A model generated the notes under the pieces. It ran no database searches. It had not been told where the DNA came from and saw only the letters and a program-made list of their open reading frames with translations. Below, in pieces: positions 10,349-18,741 of a stretch of 64,000 bases of DNA. The translations under genes and the position numbers were made by a program. Origin of the DNA: Parerythrobacter aestuarii (GTDB lineage: Bacteria; Pseudomonadota; Alphaproteobacteria; Sphingomonadales; Sphingomonadaceae); the NCBI RefSeq assembly GCF_030140925.1, contig NZ_JARBWD010000001.1:868001-932000 (forward strand). Direction: 5' to 3'. How positions within the stretch are numbered: the stretch's first letter is position 1; each line of letters starts with the position of its first letter.

Positions 10349-10386
10349 CGCGTCACCAGATCAGGTGACGCGGGCAGCTACCCGCG
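10349..10386 (-). promoter_or_regulatory. two overlapping, mutually exclusive hairpins in the adhesin leader
   Basis: CGCGTCACC (10349-10357) pairs perfectly with GGTGACGCG (10364-10372) around a 6-base loop. CGCGGG (10369-10374) pairs with CCCGCG (10381-10386), also around a 6-base loop. The two stems share bases 10369-10372 and cannot form together. There is no T tract, so this looks more like a leader switch or a double-stranded operator than a simple terminator. It lies between the anti-sigma stop and the adhesin start. Confidence 0.5.
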
Positions 10387-10436
10387 AGTCCGCAAACTGG
10401 ATGCAGACAGGAAGATGAAAACCTGTAAAGTACTGA

Positions 10437-10466
10437 ATTATAAGGAAAGAAAGTTCATTTTCTCAG
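10437..10466 (-). promoter_or_regulatory. candidate sigma70-type promoter for the adhesin
   Basis: On the minus strand CTGAGA (10466-10461) is followed after 18 bases by TATAAT (10442-10437), a perfect -10 box in a locally AT-rich stretch. It would start a transcript roughly 220 bases before the adhesin ATG and upstream of the hairpin pair. The -35 box is a weak match, so an alternative sigma factor may also act here. Confidence 0.45.
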
Positions 10467-10479
10467 GTTGCGCGGAGGA

Positions 10480-11217
10480 TCAGACCTCGTCCAGCACACC
10501 CACCAGCAGGATCGGCGGCGACGGCGCTTCGTGGCGAATGCCCTCATCGCGTTCGAAGGTCACGGCAAGCGCAGATCCGGCCACGAGCAGGCCGGCCTCA
10601 ACATCGCTCAGTTCGCGTTGGAATGTGCCGCTTCCGGGGATTTCGCCCAACGAACGGGGGACCCCGTCAGCCGGGATGACCCAGAGTTCGGCGATCTGCC
10701 CTACTTCCGGATCGAGACCTTCCAGCCGCAGGGCCAGGCGGCGGGCGTCGGGATCGATCACACTGGCAAGGCGCCGTCCGGCGTTTTCGTCCTGCAACTG
10801 CGCAACCAGCTGCGGCGTAGGCGCGGCATCCTCGATTGGCGGGGTGACACCGGTACCGCCGGGTGTCGCCACATAAAGGACGAGCGCGGCAGCAGCCATG
10901 GCCGTACCCAGTGCCGCCCACGCCACGCTCCAACGGGAAGGCCCGCCTGTGGACGGCTCGAAGGCGACAGTGCCATCGCCGAGCTTGTCGAGCGCGGCAT
11001 GGATGCCGCGCAGTACGTCAGCCGAAGGGACCATCGACCCACCGGCCTCGGCCATGCGTGCCAGCCGATCGTCCCACCAGGCCACGGCTGCAGCGAACTC
11101 GGGCTCGGCCAGCTGGCGGCGCCGAGCCGTCGCGCCATCGTTGCCTTCGAGCACGCCCAGCGACTGCTCGCCGGCAAGCAGGAAGTCGTCTTCGGGCAAG
11201 GCGATCGTATCAGCCAC
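10480..11217 (-). CDS. anti-sigma factor, RskA family
   Basis: The 245-residue protein has an N-terminal cytoplasmic region of about 95 residues, one membrane helix (about 98-116, WAALGTAMAAAALVLYVA), and a C-terminal extracytoplasmic RskA-type domain with the typical ELWVIPADGVPRSLGEI segment. It would hold the adjacent ECF sigma factor at the membrane until released by proteolysis. No HxxxCxxC zinc motif is seen. It starts with GTG and overlaps the sigma factor gene by eight bases, a strong sign of coupled production of the pair. Confidence 0.87.
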   Translation of the reverse strand: MADTIALPEDDFLLAGEQSLGVLEGNDGATARRRQLAEPEFAAAVAWWDDRLARMAEAGGSMVPSADVLRGIHAALDKLGDGTVAFEPSTGGPSRWSVAWAALGTAMAAAALVLYVATPGGTGVTPPIEDAAPTPQLVAQLQDENAGRRLASVIDPDARRLALRLEGLDPEVGQIAELWVIPADGVPRSLGEIPGSGTFQRELSDVEAGLLVAGSALAVTFERDEGIRHEAPSPPILLVGVLDEV

Positions 11218-11761
11218 CGAGGCAGCCTTTCAGGCCGGACAGGCCGCGCCGGATCCAGCTCTTGATAGTACCGAGCGGGGCATCGACCTTGCTTGCGAGT
11301 TCCGAGTGTGTCAGCCCGTCGAAGAATGCCAGACGGATCGAACGGCGATGATCGTCCTGTAATGTTTCCAGGCAGCGTTGCAGTGCCTCGGCATCCTCGA
11401 CATCGCACAGCCAGTCATCCTGCGGCCTCGCATCGTCGGCGATTTCAGGGAGTTCGTCGCTTGCCTCTTCGCCTAGCCGCCCGTCTCGCCGCAAATCGCT
11501 CAGCGCCGTGTTGCGAGCGAGAGTGCAGAGCCACGTAATCGGGCTGCCTTTGGCCGGGTCGAACCGCCCCGCGCGCTGCCACGCCTTGATATAGGTTTCC
11601 TGCAACAGGTCTTCGGCCCGCTCGCGCATGCGGACTATGCGCACGATGGTCGCAAACAGCTTGCCCGAGGTCATTTCATAGACGGTGTCGAGCGCGGCGC
11701 GGTCTCCCGCAGCCATGCCGGCCATGGCAAGCCTCAGAGCCTCGCGACGCGCTTCGCTCAT
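11210..11761 (-). CDS. ECF RNA polymerase sigma factor (SigK/RpoE type)
   Basis: The 183-residue protein has sigma region 2 (DLLQETYIKAWQRAGRFDP, about 52-70), a linker rich in acidic residues, and region 4 with a helix-turn-helix ending GTIKSWIRRGLSGLKG. This is an extracytoplasmic-function sigma factor paired with the RskA-like anti-sigma factor. An upstream TTG is in frame, but the ATG at 11761 follows an AGGGG ribosome site by nine bases and is preferred. Likely targets include its own operon and the adhesin gene downstream; this is inference from position. Confidence 0.9.
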   Translation of the reverse strand: MSEARREALRLAMAGMAAGDRAALDTVYEMTSGKLFATIVRIVRMRERAEDLLQETYIKAWQRAGRFDPAKGSPITWLCTLARNTALSDLRRDGRLGEEASDELPEIADDARPQDDWLCDVEDAEALQRCLETLQDDHRRSIRLAFFDGLTHSELASKVDAPLGTIKSWIRRGLSGLKGCLGG

Positions 11762-11837
11762 GCAGTGCAACCCCTCTCAAGCAGAATCCTACACCCGATG
11801 TTCGACGAACCCAAGTCTTACCTTGGCCATCAATTCC

Positions 11838-13211
11838 TTAGGCAATGACCCCGTAGAGGTCATGCGCATCGGCATCTTCGACTTCGACACTGACAATCTC
11901 GCCTGCCCCTAGCGTCGCCGGGACATTGCGCAGGTAGACCGCGCCGTCGATCTCCGGCGCATCGGCCTGGCTGCGGCCTGTCGCACCGATATCGCCATCT
12001 TCGTCGGGCTCGCCGATCTCGTCGATAATGACAGGCAGTGTCTTGCCGACCTTGGCCTGCAGCTTGGCGGCGCTGATCCGCTCAGTCACTTCCATGATCC
12101 GGACGTAGCGCTCTTCCTTGAGCTCCTCGGGAACCGGGTCGGGCAGAGCATTGGCCTGTGCCCCTTCGACCGGTTCGAAGCGGAAGGCGCCGACGCGGTC
12201 GAGCTGCGCTTCCTCGAGCCAGTCGAGCAGGTACTGGAAGTCCTCCTCGGTCTCGCCGGGGAAGCCGACGACGAAGCTCGAGCGGACCGCGATGTCCGGG
12301 CAGATCGCGCGCCAGCCCTTGAGCCGTTCGAGTACCTTGGCCTCGTTGGCCGGGCGCTTCATGGCCTTCAGCACCTTGGGGCTGGCGTGCTGGAACGGGA
12401 TATCGAGATAGGGCGTCAGCAGCCCCTCCGCCATCAGCGGGATGACCGCGTCGACATGCGGATAGGGATAGACATAATGCAGCCGCACCCATGGCGGCGT
12501 GCCGTCACCCGTGTCGAGCTGGCCCAGTTCGCGAGCAAGGTCGGTCATGTGCGCGCGGACCTCGCGGCCCTTCCACTGCCGCGGTTCGTGGCGGGTATCG
12601 ACACCATAGGCCGAGGTGTCCTGGCTGATCACCAGCAGTTCTTTCGTGCCCGCTGCGACCAGCTTCTCCGCCTCGCGCAGCACTGCATCCACGCGGCGGC
12701 TGGCGAGTTTCCCGCGCAGGTCCGGGATGATGCAGAAGGCGCAGGAGTGATTGCAGCCTTCGCTGATCTTCAAATAGCTGTAGTGTCTTGGTGTGAGCTT
12801 CACGTCCGGCTGCGGGATCAGGTCGATAAACGGCCCCTGCGAGGGCGGCGCGTGTTCATGGACCGCCTCGACCACAGCCTCGTACTGATGCGCCCCGGTG
12901 ATCGCAAGCACGCTCGGATGTGCAGCGCGGATGGCGTCGGCTTCCTCCCCCATGCAGCCGGTCACGATCACGCGGCCGTTCTCGGCAATGGCTTCACCAA
13001 TGGCCGCAAGGCTCTCTTCCTTGGCGCTGTCCAGGAAACCGCAGGTGTTAACCAACACCACGTCGGCCCCGGCATAATCGGGGCTCATGGCATAGCCATC
13101 GGCGCGCAGCCGCGTAAGGATGCGCTCGGAATCGACCAGCGCCTTGGGGCAGCCGAGGGAAACCATGCCGACTTTCTTCTGGTCGGGGATCAGGGAAGTG
13201 GTGGTAGCCAT
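11838..13211 (-). CDS. rimO: ribosomal protein S12 methylthiotransferase
   Basis: The 457-residue protein is a radical-SAM methylthiotransferase. The N-terminal UPF0004 domain carries C21, C57 and C86 for one iron-sulfur cluster, the radical-SAM motif is C153-x3-C157-x2-C160 (CNHSCAFC), and a TRAM domain closes the protein. RimO modifies an aspartate of ribosomal protein S12. The N-terminus [16 protein letters not shown] and the length distinguish it from MiaB. It is transcribed away from the gene at 13262 with about 50 bases between the starts. Confidence 0.95.
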   Translation of the reverse strand: MATTTSLIPDQKKVGMVSLGCPKALVDSERILTRLRADGYAMSPDYAGADVVLVNTCGFLDSAKEESLAAIGEAIAENGRVIVTGCMGEEADAIRAAHPSVLAITGAHQYEAVVEAVHEHAPPSQGPFIDLIPQPDVKLTPRHYSYLKISEGCNHSCAFCIIPDLRGKLASRRVDAVLREAEKLVAAGTKELLVISQDTSAYGVDTRHEPRQWKGREVRAHMTDLARELGQLDTGDGTPPWVRLHYVYPYPHVDAVIPLMAEGLLTPYLDIPFQHASPKVLKAMKRPANEAKVLERLKGWRAICPDIAVRSSFVVGFPGETEEDFQYLLDWLEEAQLDRVGAFRFEPVEGAQANALPDPVPEELKEERYVRIMEVTERISAAKLQAKVGKTLPVIIDEIGEPDEDGDIGATGRSQADAPEIDGAVYLRNVPATLGAGEIVSVEVEDADAHDLYGVIA

Positions 13212-13261
13212 GATTGCGCGCGCCCCTACACCGGTCTCGCGAATTGCGCTACTACCAAGCG

Positions 13262-13765
13262 ATGCGGATCGAGATCGCCCTCAGGGAACGGACCGAGCAT
13301 GTCACGGTCGAGCGGGCCGACGGCAGCACTGCGGTGTTTGTCATCTCGCGCAAGGGGCCGCTGCCACACGACGCCTATCATTTCTTCGTCGAGCAGGCGT
13401 TTGGCATTGATGATGGCTTCTGGGGCCGGGTGGCACAGGGCGAGGATCCCGAGGCGATCCAGCTAGCGGCCATCGCCGGCGGCCATGCCAGCGCGAAGCG
13501 CGCCACCGAGCCCGACCCGGCGCTGATCGGGCTGATCCAGGCTGAACGGCTGGTCGAATGTTTCGAAGCTGAAAGCTGGTCCGGCAGCGCGGATGACGGA
13601 GCAATCGCGGCGATGGCCAGGGCCGGTTGGCAGGCCAGCCATGTCCCGCCGCTTGAGCTGTCGGCTGCAGCATTGGCGCGGGTCCGCACGGGATTGCGTG
13701 AACTTGCCGACAAGTGGCGGGAAGGGGCTGTGAAGCTGACATGGGAGGAGGAGCACCATGGGTGA
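13262..13765 (+). CDS. conserved hypothetical protein
   Basis: I do not recognise this 167-residue cytoplasmic protein. It opens [23 protein letters not shown], is rich in charged residues and has no signal peptide or membrane helix. The frame extends upstream to a TTG at 13214, but that start would begin almost on top of the divergent rimO start, so the ATG at 13262 is chosen. Its stop overlaps the DUF1761 gene start by eight bases, which points to co-translation. Confidence 0.7.
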   Translation: MRIEIALRERTEHVTVERADGSTAVFVISRKGPLPHDAYHFFVEQAFGIDDGFWGRVAQGEDPEAIQLAAIAGGHASAKRATEPDPALIGLIQAERLVECFEAESWSGSADDGAIAAMARAGWQASHVPPLELSAAALARVRTGLRELADKWREGAVKLTWEEEHHG

Positions 13766-14156
13766 TATGAGCTTGCTGACGATCCTGCTGGCCGGGGTGG
13801 CATTCTTCGTGGTTGGAGCGATCTGGTACGGCGTGTTGTTCGGAAAAGCATGGCAGGCTGCCGCCGGTCTTAGCGATGACGATGTACAGAGTGGCAATAT
13901 GCCGCTGATCTTCGGACTAACACTGGCATTCGAACTGCTGATCGCGCTGGTACTGGCGCACCAGTTTGCAATGACCGGTGCCAGCGACCGGGCCATCATG
14001 ATGATCTCGGTCGGCTTCGGCGCTTTCGTGATGACCCCGGCGATCGGGATCAATTATTTGTACCAGCGCAAAAGCGGCAAACTGTTCGCTATTGATGCCG
14101 GACATTTCATTGTGGGTATGGCAGCGATGGGCGGGGTGTTTGCGCTGATGAACTGA
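13758..14156 (+). CDS. DUF1761 family membrane protein
   Basis: The 132-residue protein has four predicted membrane helices: LLTILLAGVAFFVVGAIWYG, then MPLIFGLTLAFELLIALVLA, MMISVGFGAFVMTPAIGINYLY and FIVGMAAMGGVFALM. The WYGVLFGKAW segment after helix one is typical of DUF1761 proteins. The function of the family is unknown. It overlaps the preceding hypothetical gene by eight bases. Confidence 0.8.
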   Translation: MGDMSLLTILLAGVAFFVVGAIWYGVLFGKAWQAAAGLSDDDVQSGNMPLIFGLTLAFELLIALVLAHQFAMTGASDRAIMMISVGFGAFVMTPAIGINYLYQRKSGKLFAIDAGHFIVGMAAMGGVFALMN

Positions 14157-14192
14157 AGCGGTTAGGCTCCGATCAACCAGGAGGCCCCCCCA

Positions 14193-14513
14193 ATGCTTGA
14201 ATTCGCCATACCCCTTGCGCTTGCGCTCCAGGTTTCGACGCCGTCGGACTTGCCACCGGCTCCCGCGCCTGAGCGTTCAGATGTCGATCTGTCGGAGCTC
14301 AAGAAGATCTACGTGAAGGATTCCTCGGCTGCTCTGCGAGTCGAGGTCTCTCACCCACTCCAGCAGGTCTGCGTACGCAAACCGGTGCTGGGCAGCCGGG
14401 TCAAGGTTCGCACCGTGTGCCAGGACCAGGCTTCGTGGAAAGCCTACCAGCTGGCCCGGGACGCGGATGCCGATGAATGGGGTAACGGTCGACGCGGCAT
14501 CGACGTAAAGTAG
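14193..14513 (+). CDS. small secreted hypothetical protein
   Basis: The 106-residue protein starts with a probable signal peptide (MLEFAIPLALALQVS, about 1-15 or a little longer), followed by a Pro-rich stretch and a compact domain with two cysteines (VCVRKP, TVCQDQ) that could form a disulfide in the periplasm. A strong AGGAGG ribosome site lies eight bases before the ATG. No family was recognised. It converges with the potassium channel gene. Confidence 0.72.
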   Translation: MLEFAIPLALALQVSTPSDLPPAPAPERSDVDLSELKKIYVKDSSAALRVEVSHPLQQVCVRKPVLGSRVKVRTVCQDQASWKAYQLARDADADEWGNGRRGIDVK

Positions 14514-14539
14514 CGACATGACGCGCCTTCGCGCGAGCT

Positions 14540-15610
14540 TCAGTCGCCGTTGTTCGAAGGGATCACTTCGACGATGATGTCGCCGGACTGCAAGCCGGCG
14601 CATTCTTCTTCCCAGTATCCATGCGGCTTGCCGTCGCGATAGATTCTCAGGCCAATGCCCTTGCCGCAGCTTTCGGCCAGCGGCTTGCCGATTTCGTCCG
14701 GTTTTACCTCGCGCTCCACCAGCTGGACCTTGCCGGTGACGCTGGCGAGGTCGGCCATATAGTCGGCGATGTGGGCACCCTTGGCGCTTCCAGCGAGCAA
14801 TAGGCCTGTGAAGCGAACCGGGTTGATGACATTGTCGGCACCGGCCTGCTTGGCGAGGAATTCATTGTCGTCGGCACGCACGACGACGCTGATCGGGACA
14901 TTGGGCGCAAGGTGGCGCACTGTCAGCACGATGAGTATCGAAGTGTCGTCCCGCCCGGCAGACACCAGCACGTTGGATGCCTCGCGGATGCGGACCGCCT
15001 CCAGCGTATCATCGCGAGTAGCATCGGCGGCCATTACATTGCAGCCGAGCCGCTCTGCCGATCCCACGCGCTCTTCACTGGGGTCGATGACCACGATCTT
15101 GCTCGGGTCGGTGCCGCGCTCGATCAATTCGCTGACCGCTTCCGAGCCGGATACGCCGAAGCCCAGCACCACGACATGGTCCGATAGCTGTTCCTGGATG
15201 CGGGCCATGCGCCACTTCTCCCAACTGCGTTTGATGATGAAATTATAGGCTGTGCCGACGAAGATGAAGAGCACGGCGAAACGGACCGGGGTCACGATCA
15301 CCGCTTCGACCAGCCGTGCCCGATCGCTGATCGGGGCGATGTCGCCGAACCCGGTGGTGGTGATGGAGATCATGGTGAAATAGATCACGTCGAGGAAGCT
15401 CACTTCCCCATCGAGATTGTCGACCAGCCCGTCGCGATCCCACCAGTGGATCATGATGACCAGCATGATAAGTCCGAGGGCAAGGCCGACGCGGATGCCG
15501 AGGTCGCCCCAGACAGGGATCCTTACGGCCCGGCGCAAGGGCTTGAAACGCGGCCCACGTGCCAAACGCTTGCGCCTGCCGGCCCCGATCGTTTCCAGTT
15601 GCTTGCTCAT
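14540..15610 (-). CDS. two-TM potassium channel with RCK/TrkA domains
   Basis: The 356-residue protein has a basic N-terminus, membrane helix one (about 37-56), a pore loop with the potassium selectivity filter TTTGFGD (84-90), helix two (about 100-124), then an RCK/TrkA-N nucleotide-binding domain starting VVVLGFGVSGSEA (about 146) and a TrkA-C-like C-terminal domain. This is the MthK-like plan of a ligand-gated potassium channel. It stands alone; the gene that follows on the same strand after a short gap is the LysM/M23 protein. Confidence 0.92.
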   Translation of the reverse strand: MSKQLETIGAGRRKRLARGPRFKPLRRAVRIPVWGDLGIRVGLALGLIMLVIMIHWWDRDGLVDNLDGEVSFLDVIYFTMISITTTGFGDIAPISDRARLVEAVIVTPVRFAVLFIFVGTAYNFIIKRSWEKWRMARIQEQLSDHVVVLGFGVSGSEAVSELIERGTDPSKIVVIDPSEERVGSAERLGCNVMAADATRDDTLEAVRIREASNVLVSAGRDDTSILIVLTVRHLAPNVPISVVVRADDNEFLAKQAGADNVINPVRFTGLLLAGSAKGAHIADYMADLASVTGKVQLVEREVKPDEIGKPLAESCGKGIGLRIYRDGKPHGYWEEECAGLQSGDIIVEVIPSNNGD

Positions 15611-15649
15611 GCTCGCTTGCGTGCGCCTCTCCGTGAAGAGGGCGCTAGC

Positions 15650-16432
15650 CTATTTGGCGCGGGGCGGCAATTTGCTTGCCGGATCAACATCCTCGCCATC
15701 GTGGCGGATTTCGAAATGGAGCTCCGGCCGGGTCGCCTTGCCGGCATCTCCGGCGAGGCCGATGCGCTCACCGGCCTTGACGACATCGCCCTTCTTCACT
15801 GTGATTCGGGCAAGGTGGCCATAGGAAGTCTGCCAGCCATTGCCGTGGTCGATCAGCACCTGGCGGCCGAAGCGGGTCTTCTCCTCGTCGGCGAACACCA
15901 CCGTGCCGCTGGCCGACGCGCGCACCATGTCGCCGATCTTGACGTCGATATCGATCCCGTCATGCCCGCCGCCATCGGGGCGCTTGGTGAAGCCGTAAAG
16001 CACCTTGCCATCATGCGGGCGGCGGAAATAGGGCGTGGCTGGGATCGAGCGGCGGGCGACCCGCTTGGGCTCGAACACGGCGGGGATGATCAGCGTCTGC
16101 CCCGCCTTGACGGTACCCTTGTCATCCAGCCCATTGGCAATCGCGATATTCTCGAACGAGACGCCATACTGGATGGCGATGCTGAAACCTGTCTCGCCTT
16201 CCTTGACGGTGTGGTTGCGCTGGCGCGGAATCGTGAGCACTTCGCCGACCTGCACCGAATAGGGCTCCGGGATGCCATTGGCGGCAGCGATCACGGCCAG
16301 CGGCACGCCGGCGCGCTCGGCAATGCCGGACAGCGTCTCGCCTTCCTTGACGGTGTGCTCGGTCTCGGTCGCGGGGTTGTAAGCAGCCAGCAGGAACGGA
16401 GCGGCGAGGGCGAGGAGAGCCGCGCGCGACAT
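15650..16432 (-). CDS. LysM and M23 (LytM) domain protein, NlpD-like
   Basis: After a hydrophobic leader (1-17) come two LysM peptidoglycan-binding domains (about 26-70 and 74-117) and an M23/LytM domain (about 135-255). Zinc ligands H157, D161 and H239 and the YGHL His206 are present, but the first His of the family HxH motif is Glu237 (ELHFE), as in amidase activators of the NlpD/EnvC kind. It probably works in septal cell-wall splitting through an amidase. The leader ends LLAAY, without the lipobox Cys of NlpD, so it may be soluble in the periplasm. Its ATG overlaps the surE stop by one base; serS, surE and this gene are co-directional. Confidence 0.85.
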   Translation of the reverse strand: MSRAALLALAAPFLLAAYNPATETEHTVKEGETLSGIAERAGVPLAVIAAANGIPEPYSVQVGEVLTIPRQRNHTVKEGETGFSIAIQYGVSFENIAIANGLDDKGTVKAGQTLIIPAVFEPKRVARRSIPATPYFRRPHDGKVLYGFTKRPDGGGHDGIDIDVKIGDMVRASASGTVVFADEEKTRFGRQVLIDHGNGWQTSYGHLARITVKKGDVVKAGERIGLAGDAGKATRPELHFEIRHDGEDVDPASKLPPRAK

Positions 16433-17190
16433 CAGTCGAACCGCTCGCCGATGGCGGACAGCAGAGAATGCTGGGTCAGGTCGAGCTGCAGGGGCGTCAC
16501 GGACACATATCCCTCGTCGATGGCTTCCAGATCGGTCCCGTGATCGAGCGTGTGCTCGATCGCGTAGAGCCCGAACCAGTAGTAGGTTAGCCCGCGTGGG
16601 TCACGCCCCTCGACCACCGATCCGCGCGAATAATCGTGGAAACCTTGCCGTACAGCGCGGATTCCCTTCACTTTTTCGGCCGGGAGGGGAGGAAAGTTTA
16701 CATTGATGAAGGTGCGATCGCCGAATGGTGCGTCAAGCAACTTGCTGACCACCTTGGCGCCAAAGCTGCGCGCCGCATCGAAATGCTCGTGTTCGCTGTC
16801 GCGCACCAGCACCTGGCTCAGCGCGATCGAGCGGATCCCTGCCAGCGCGCCTTCCATCGCAGCGGAGGCAGTGCCGGAATAGGTAATGTCGTCAGCGAGG
16901 TTGGCACCGCGATTGACGCCGGACAGGATCAGGTCGGGTTTCTTGTCCTCCAGCACAGTCCGCAGCGCCAGCATGACGCTGTCGGTCGGCGTGCCGGTGA
17001 CCGAATAGCGCCGCTCGCCCAGCTTGCGCAGGCGGACCGGGTGATGCAGCGTGAGTGAATGCCCGGCGCCCGACTGTTCCTCCGCCGGGGCGCAGACCCA
17101 GACATCGTCGGACAGCTCGCGCGCGATGGCTTCGAGCACTTCGAAGCCCGGGGCGTGGATGCCGTCGTCATTGGTAAGGAGGATGCGCAT
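16432..17190 (-). CDS. surE: 5'/3'-nucleotidase SurE
   Basis: The 252-residue protein begins MRILLTNDDGIHAPG, the SurE metal-binding DD motif, and continues with SGVNRGANLADDITYSGTASAAMEGA, a family signature. SurE dephosphorylates nucleoside monophosphates in stationary phase or under stress. The frame stays open upstream through the dispersed palindrome, but that extension reads the repeat and is not real; the start at 17190 with GGAGGATGCGC context is chosen on homology. It is followed without a gap by the NlpD-like gene, recalling the surE-pcm-nlpD order of other proteobacteria. Confidence 0.95.
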   Translation of the reverse strand: MRILLTNDDGIHAPGFEVLEAIARELSDDVWVCAPAEEQSGAGHSLTLHHPVRLRKLGERRYSVTGTPTDSVMLALRTVLEDKKPDLILSGVNRGANLADDITYSGTASAAMEGALAGIRSIALSQVLVRDSEHEHFDAARSFGAKVVSKLLDAPFGDRTFINVNFPPLPAEKVKGIRAVRQGFHDYSRGSVVEGRDPRGLTYYWFGLYAIEHTLDHGTDLEAIDEGYVSVTPLQLDLTQHSLLSAIGERFD

Positions 17191-17213
17191 GGGTTTCTCG
17201 GTCTTTCCTTCTT

Positions 17214-17297
17214 CCGTTCGGGCTGAGCCTGTCGAAGCCCAGCCACCAGACTTGCGGCACCGTGGCGGCTGCCCTTCGACAGGCTCAGGGCGAACGG
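17214..17297. repeat. imperfect long palindrome, dispersed sphingomonad repeat
   Basis: Two arms of about 35 bases (17214-17248 and 17263-17297) form an imperfect inverted repeat around a 14-base centre. Each contains CTGAGCCTGTCGAAG, flanked by GG or CC pairs that mismatch. When read as protein this element gives VRPEPVEG, a peptide that turns up in over-extended sphingomonad gene models. It begins just after the serS stop and ends before surE, so it may act as a transcript end or mRNA-stabilising hairpin. Confidence 0.8.
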
Positions 17298-17299
17298 GT

Positions 17300-18580
17300 T
17301 TAGCTACTTGGTTCCAGCTTCGTGACACCCCCCATATAGGGTGCAAGCACTTCGGGCACCGTCACGCTGCCGTTTTCCTGCTGGTAGTTCTCCAGCACCG
17401 CCACCAGCGTGCGCCCGACTGCGAGGCCCGAGCCGTTGAGCGTATGGACGAAGGCCGTCTTCTTCTCGCCCTCGGGGCGATAGCGCGCATTCATCCGGCG
17501 GGCCTGGAAATCGCCGGTGTTCGAACAGCTGCTGATCTCTCGATAGGCCCCCTGGCCGGGCAGCCAGACCTCGAGGTCATAGGTCTTGCGCGCGCCGAAG
17601 CCCATGTCGCCTGTGCATAGCAACACCTTGCGATAGGGCAGGTCGAGCGCATGCAAGATGCCTTCCGCGCACTCGGTCATGCGCTCGTGCTCGGCTTCGC
17701 TGTCTTCCGGGCGGCAGATGCTGACGAGCTCGACCTTCTCGAATTGGTGCTGGCGGATGAAACCGCGCGTGTCCTTGCCCGCTGCACCCGCTTCGCTGCG
17801 GAAGCACAGCGTATGCGCGGTTAGGCGGATCGGTTCGGCAAGGTCGGGGATGATCTGGCCGGCGACCGATGCGGTGAGGCTGACTTCGGAGGTCGGGATC
17901 AGCCAGCGGCCATCGGTGGTGCGGAAACTATCTTCGGCAAACTTGGGCAGCTTGTCGGTCCCGTACATGGCATCGTCATTGACCAGCACCGGCGGATTGC
18001 ACTCGGTGTAGCCGTTCTCGCGCGTCTGCGTGTCGAGCATGAATTGCGCAATCGCCCGGTGCAGCCGCGCCATGTCGCCGCGCAGGAAAGTGAACCGCGC
18101 GCCGCTGAGCGCCGCTCCGGTTTCGAAATCCATCCCCAGCGCGGGGCCGAGATCGGCGTGTTCCTTCGGTTCGAAGGCAAAGTTGCGCTGCTCGCCCCAG
18201 CGGGTGACTTCCTGGTTGTCCTCCTCGTCCTTGCCATCGGGGACGTCGTTGGCGGGCAGGTTGGGAATGATCGCCAGCGCCGCTTCCAGCTTCGCGCCGA
18301 GTTCGCGGTCTTCCTCCTCCAGCGCGGGGAGCACCTGCTTCAGCTCAGCCACTTCGGCCTTCAGCGTTTCGGCGGTGTCGGTGTCGCTCTTGCCCATGGC
18401 CTGGCCGATCGCCTTGGAAGCCTCGTTGCGGCGGCTCTGCGCTTCCTGCATGCGGGTGGTGACGGCGCGGCGCTGCTCGTCGAGCGCGATCAACTCGGCG
18501 CTCACCGGCTCCAGCCCCCGGCGGGCAAGGGCGGCGTCGAAGGCTGCGGGATTGTCCCTTATCTGGCGAATATCGTGCAT
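17300..18580 (-). CDS. serS: seryl-tRNA synthetase
   Basis: The 426-residue class II synthetase starts [18 protein letters not shown], has the N-terminal coiled-coil arm that holds tRNA-Ser (about 25-100), motif 2 in [21 protein letters not shown] and motif 3 near [15 protein letters not shown]. It charges tRNA-Ser. An upstream in-frame extension of 21 codons lacks conservation and is left out. The serS stop is two bases from the dispersed palindrome, followed by surE on the same strand. Confidence 0.97.
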   Translation of the reverse strand: MHDIRQIRDNPAAFDAALARRGLEPVSAELIALDEQRRAVTTRMQEAQSRRNEASKAIGQAMGKSDTDTAETLKAEVAELKQVLPALEEEDRELGAKLEAALAIIPNLPANDVPDGKDEEDNQEVTRWGEQRNFAFEPKEHADLGPALGMDFETGAALSGARFTFLRGDMARLHRAIAQFMLDTQTRENGYTECNPPVLVNDDAMYGTDKLPKFAEDSFRTTDGRWLIPTSEVSLTASVAGQIIPDLAEPIRLTAHTLCFRSEAGAAGKDTRGFIRQHQFEKVELVSICRPEDSEAEHERMTECAEGILHALDLPYRKVLLCTGDMGFGARKTYDLEVWLPGQGAYREISSCSNTGDFQARRMNARYRPEGEKKTAFVHTLNGSGLAVGRTLVAVLENYQQENGSVTVPEVLAPYMGGVTKLEPSS

Positions 18581-18741
18581 GGCCGCGCCTATGCCGATTT
18601 GCCGCCGCAAATGCCAGTGGGGAAGTGATCGCAATCGGCCCAATCACATGGGGAAGGGAACGGATCGCGCCCTTGTGCGCTTTTTCTCAAACAGTAGAAC
18701 GGGTTGCTCGCTGTGCATTGCACATAAGCCAATTCTAGCGA

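Noticed and set aside
8834..10876. 680-codon plus-strand frame over the adhesin
   Set aside because: Antisense of the repeat-rich adhesin; its apparent repeats are the mirrored head repeats.
18660..18700. GCGC...GCGCTTTTT as a terminator between serS and the sulfotransferase
   Set aside because: The stem is four base pairs, and the flanking genes diverge, so no transcript should end there.
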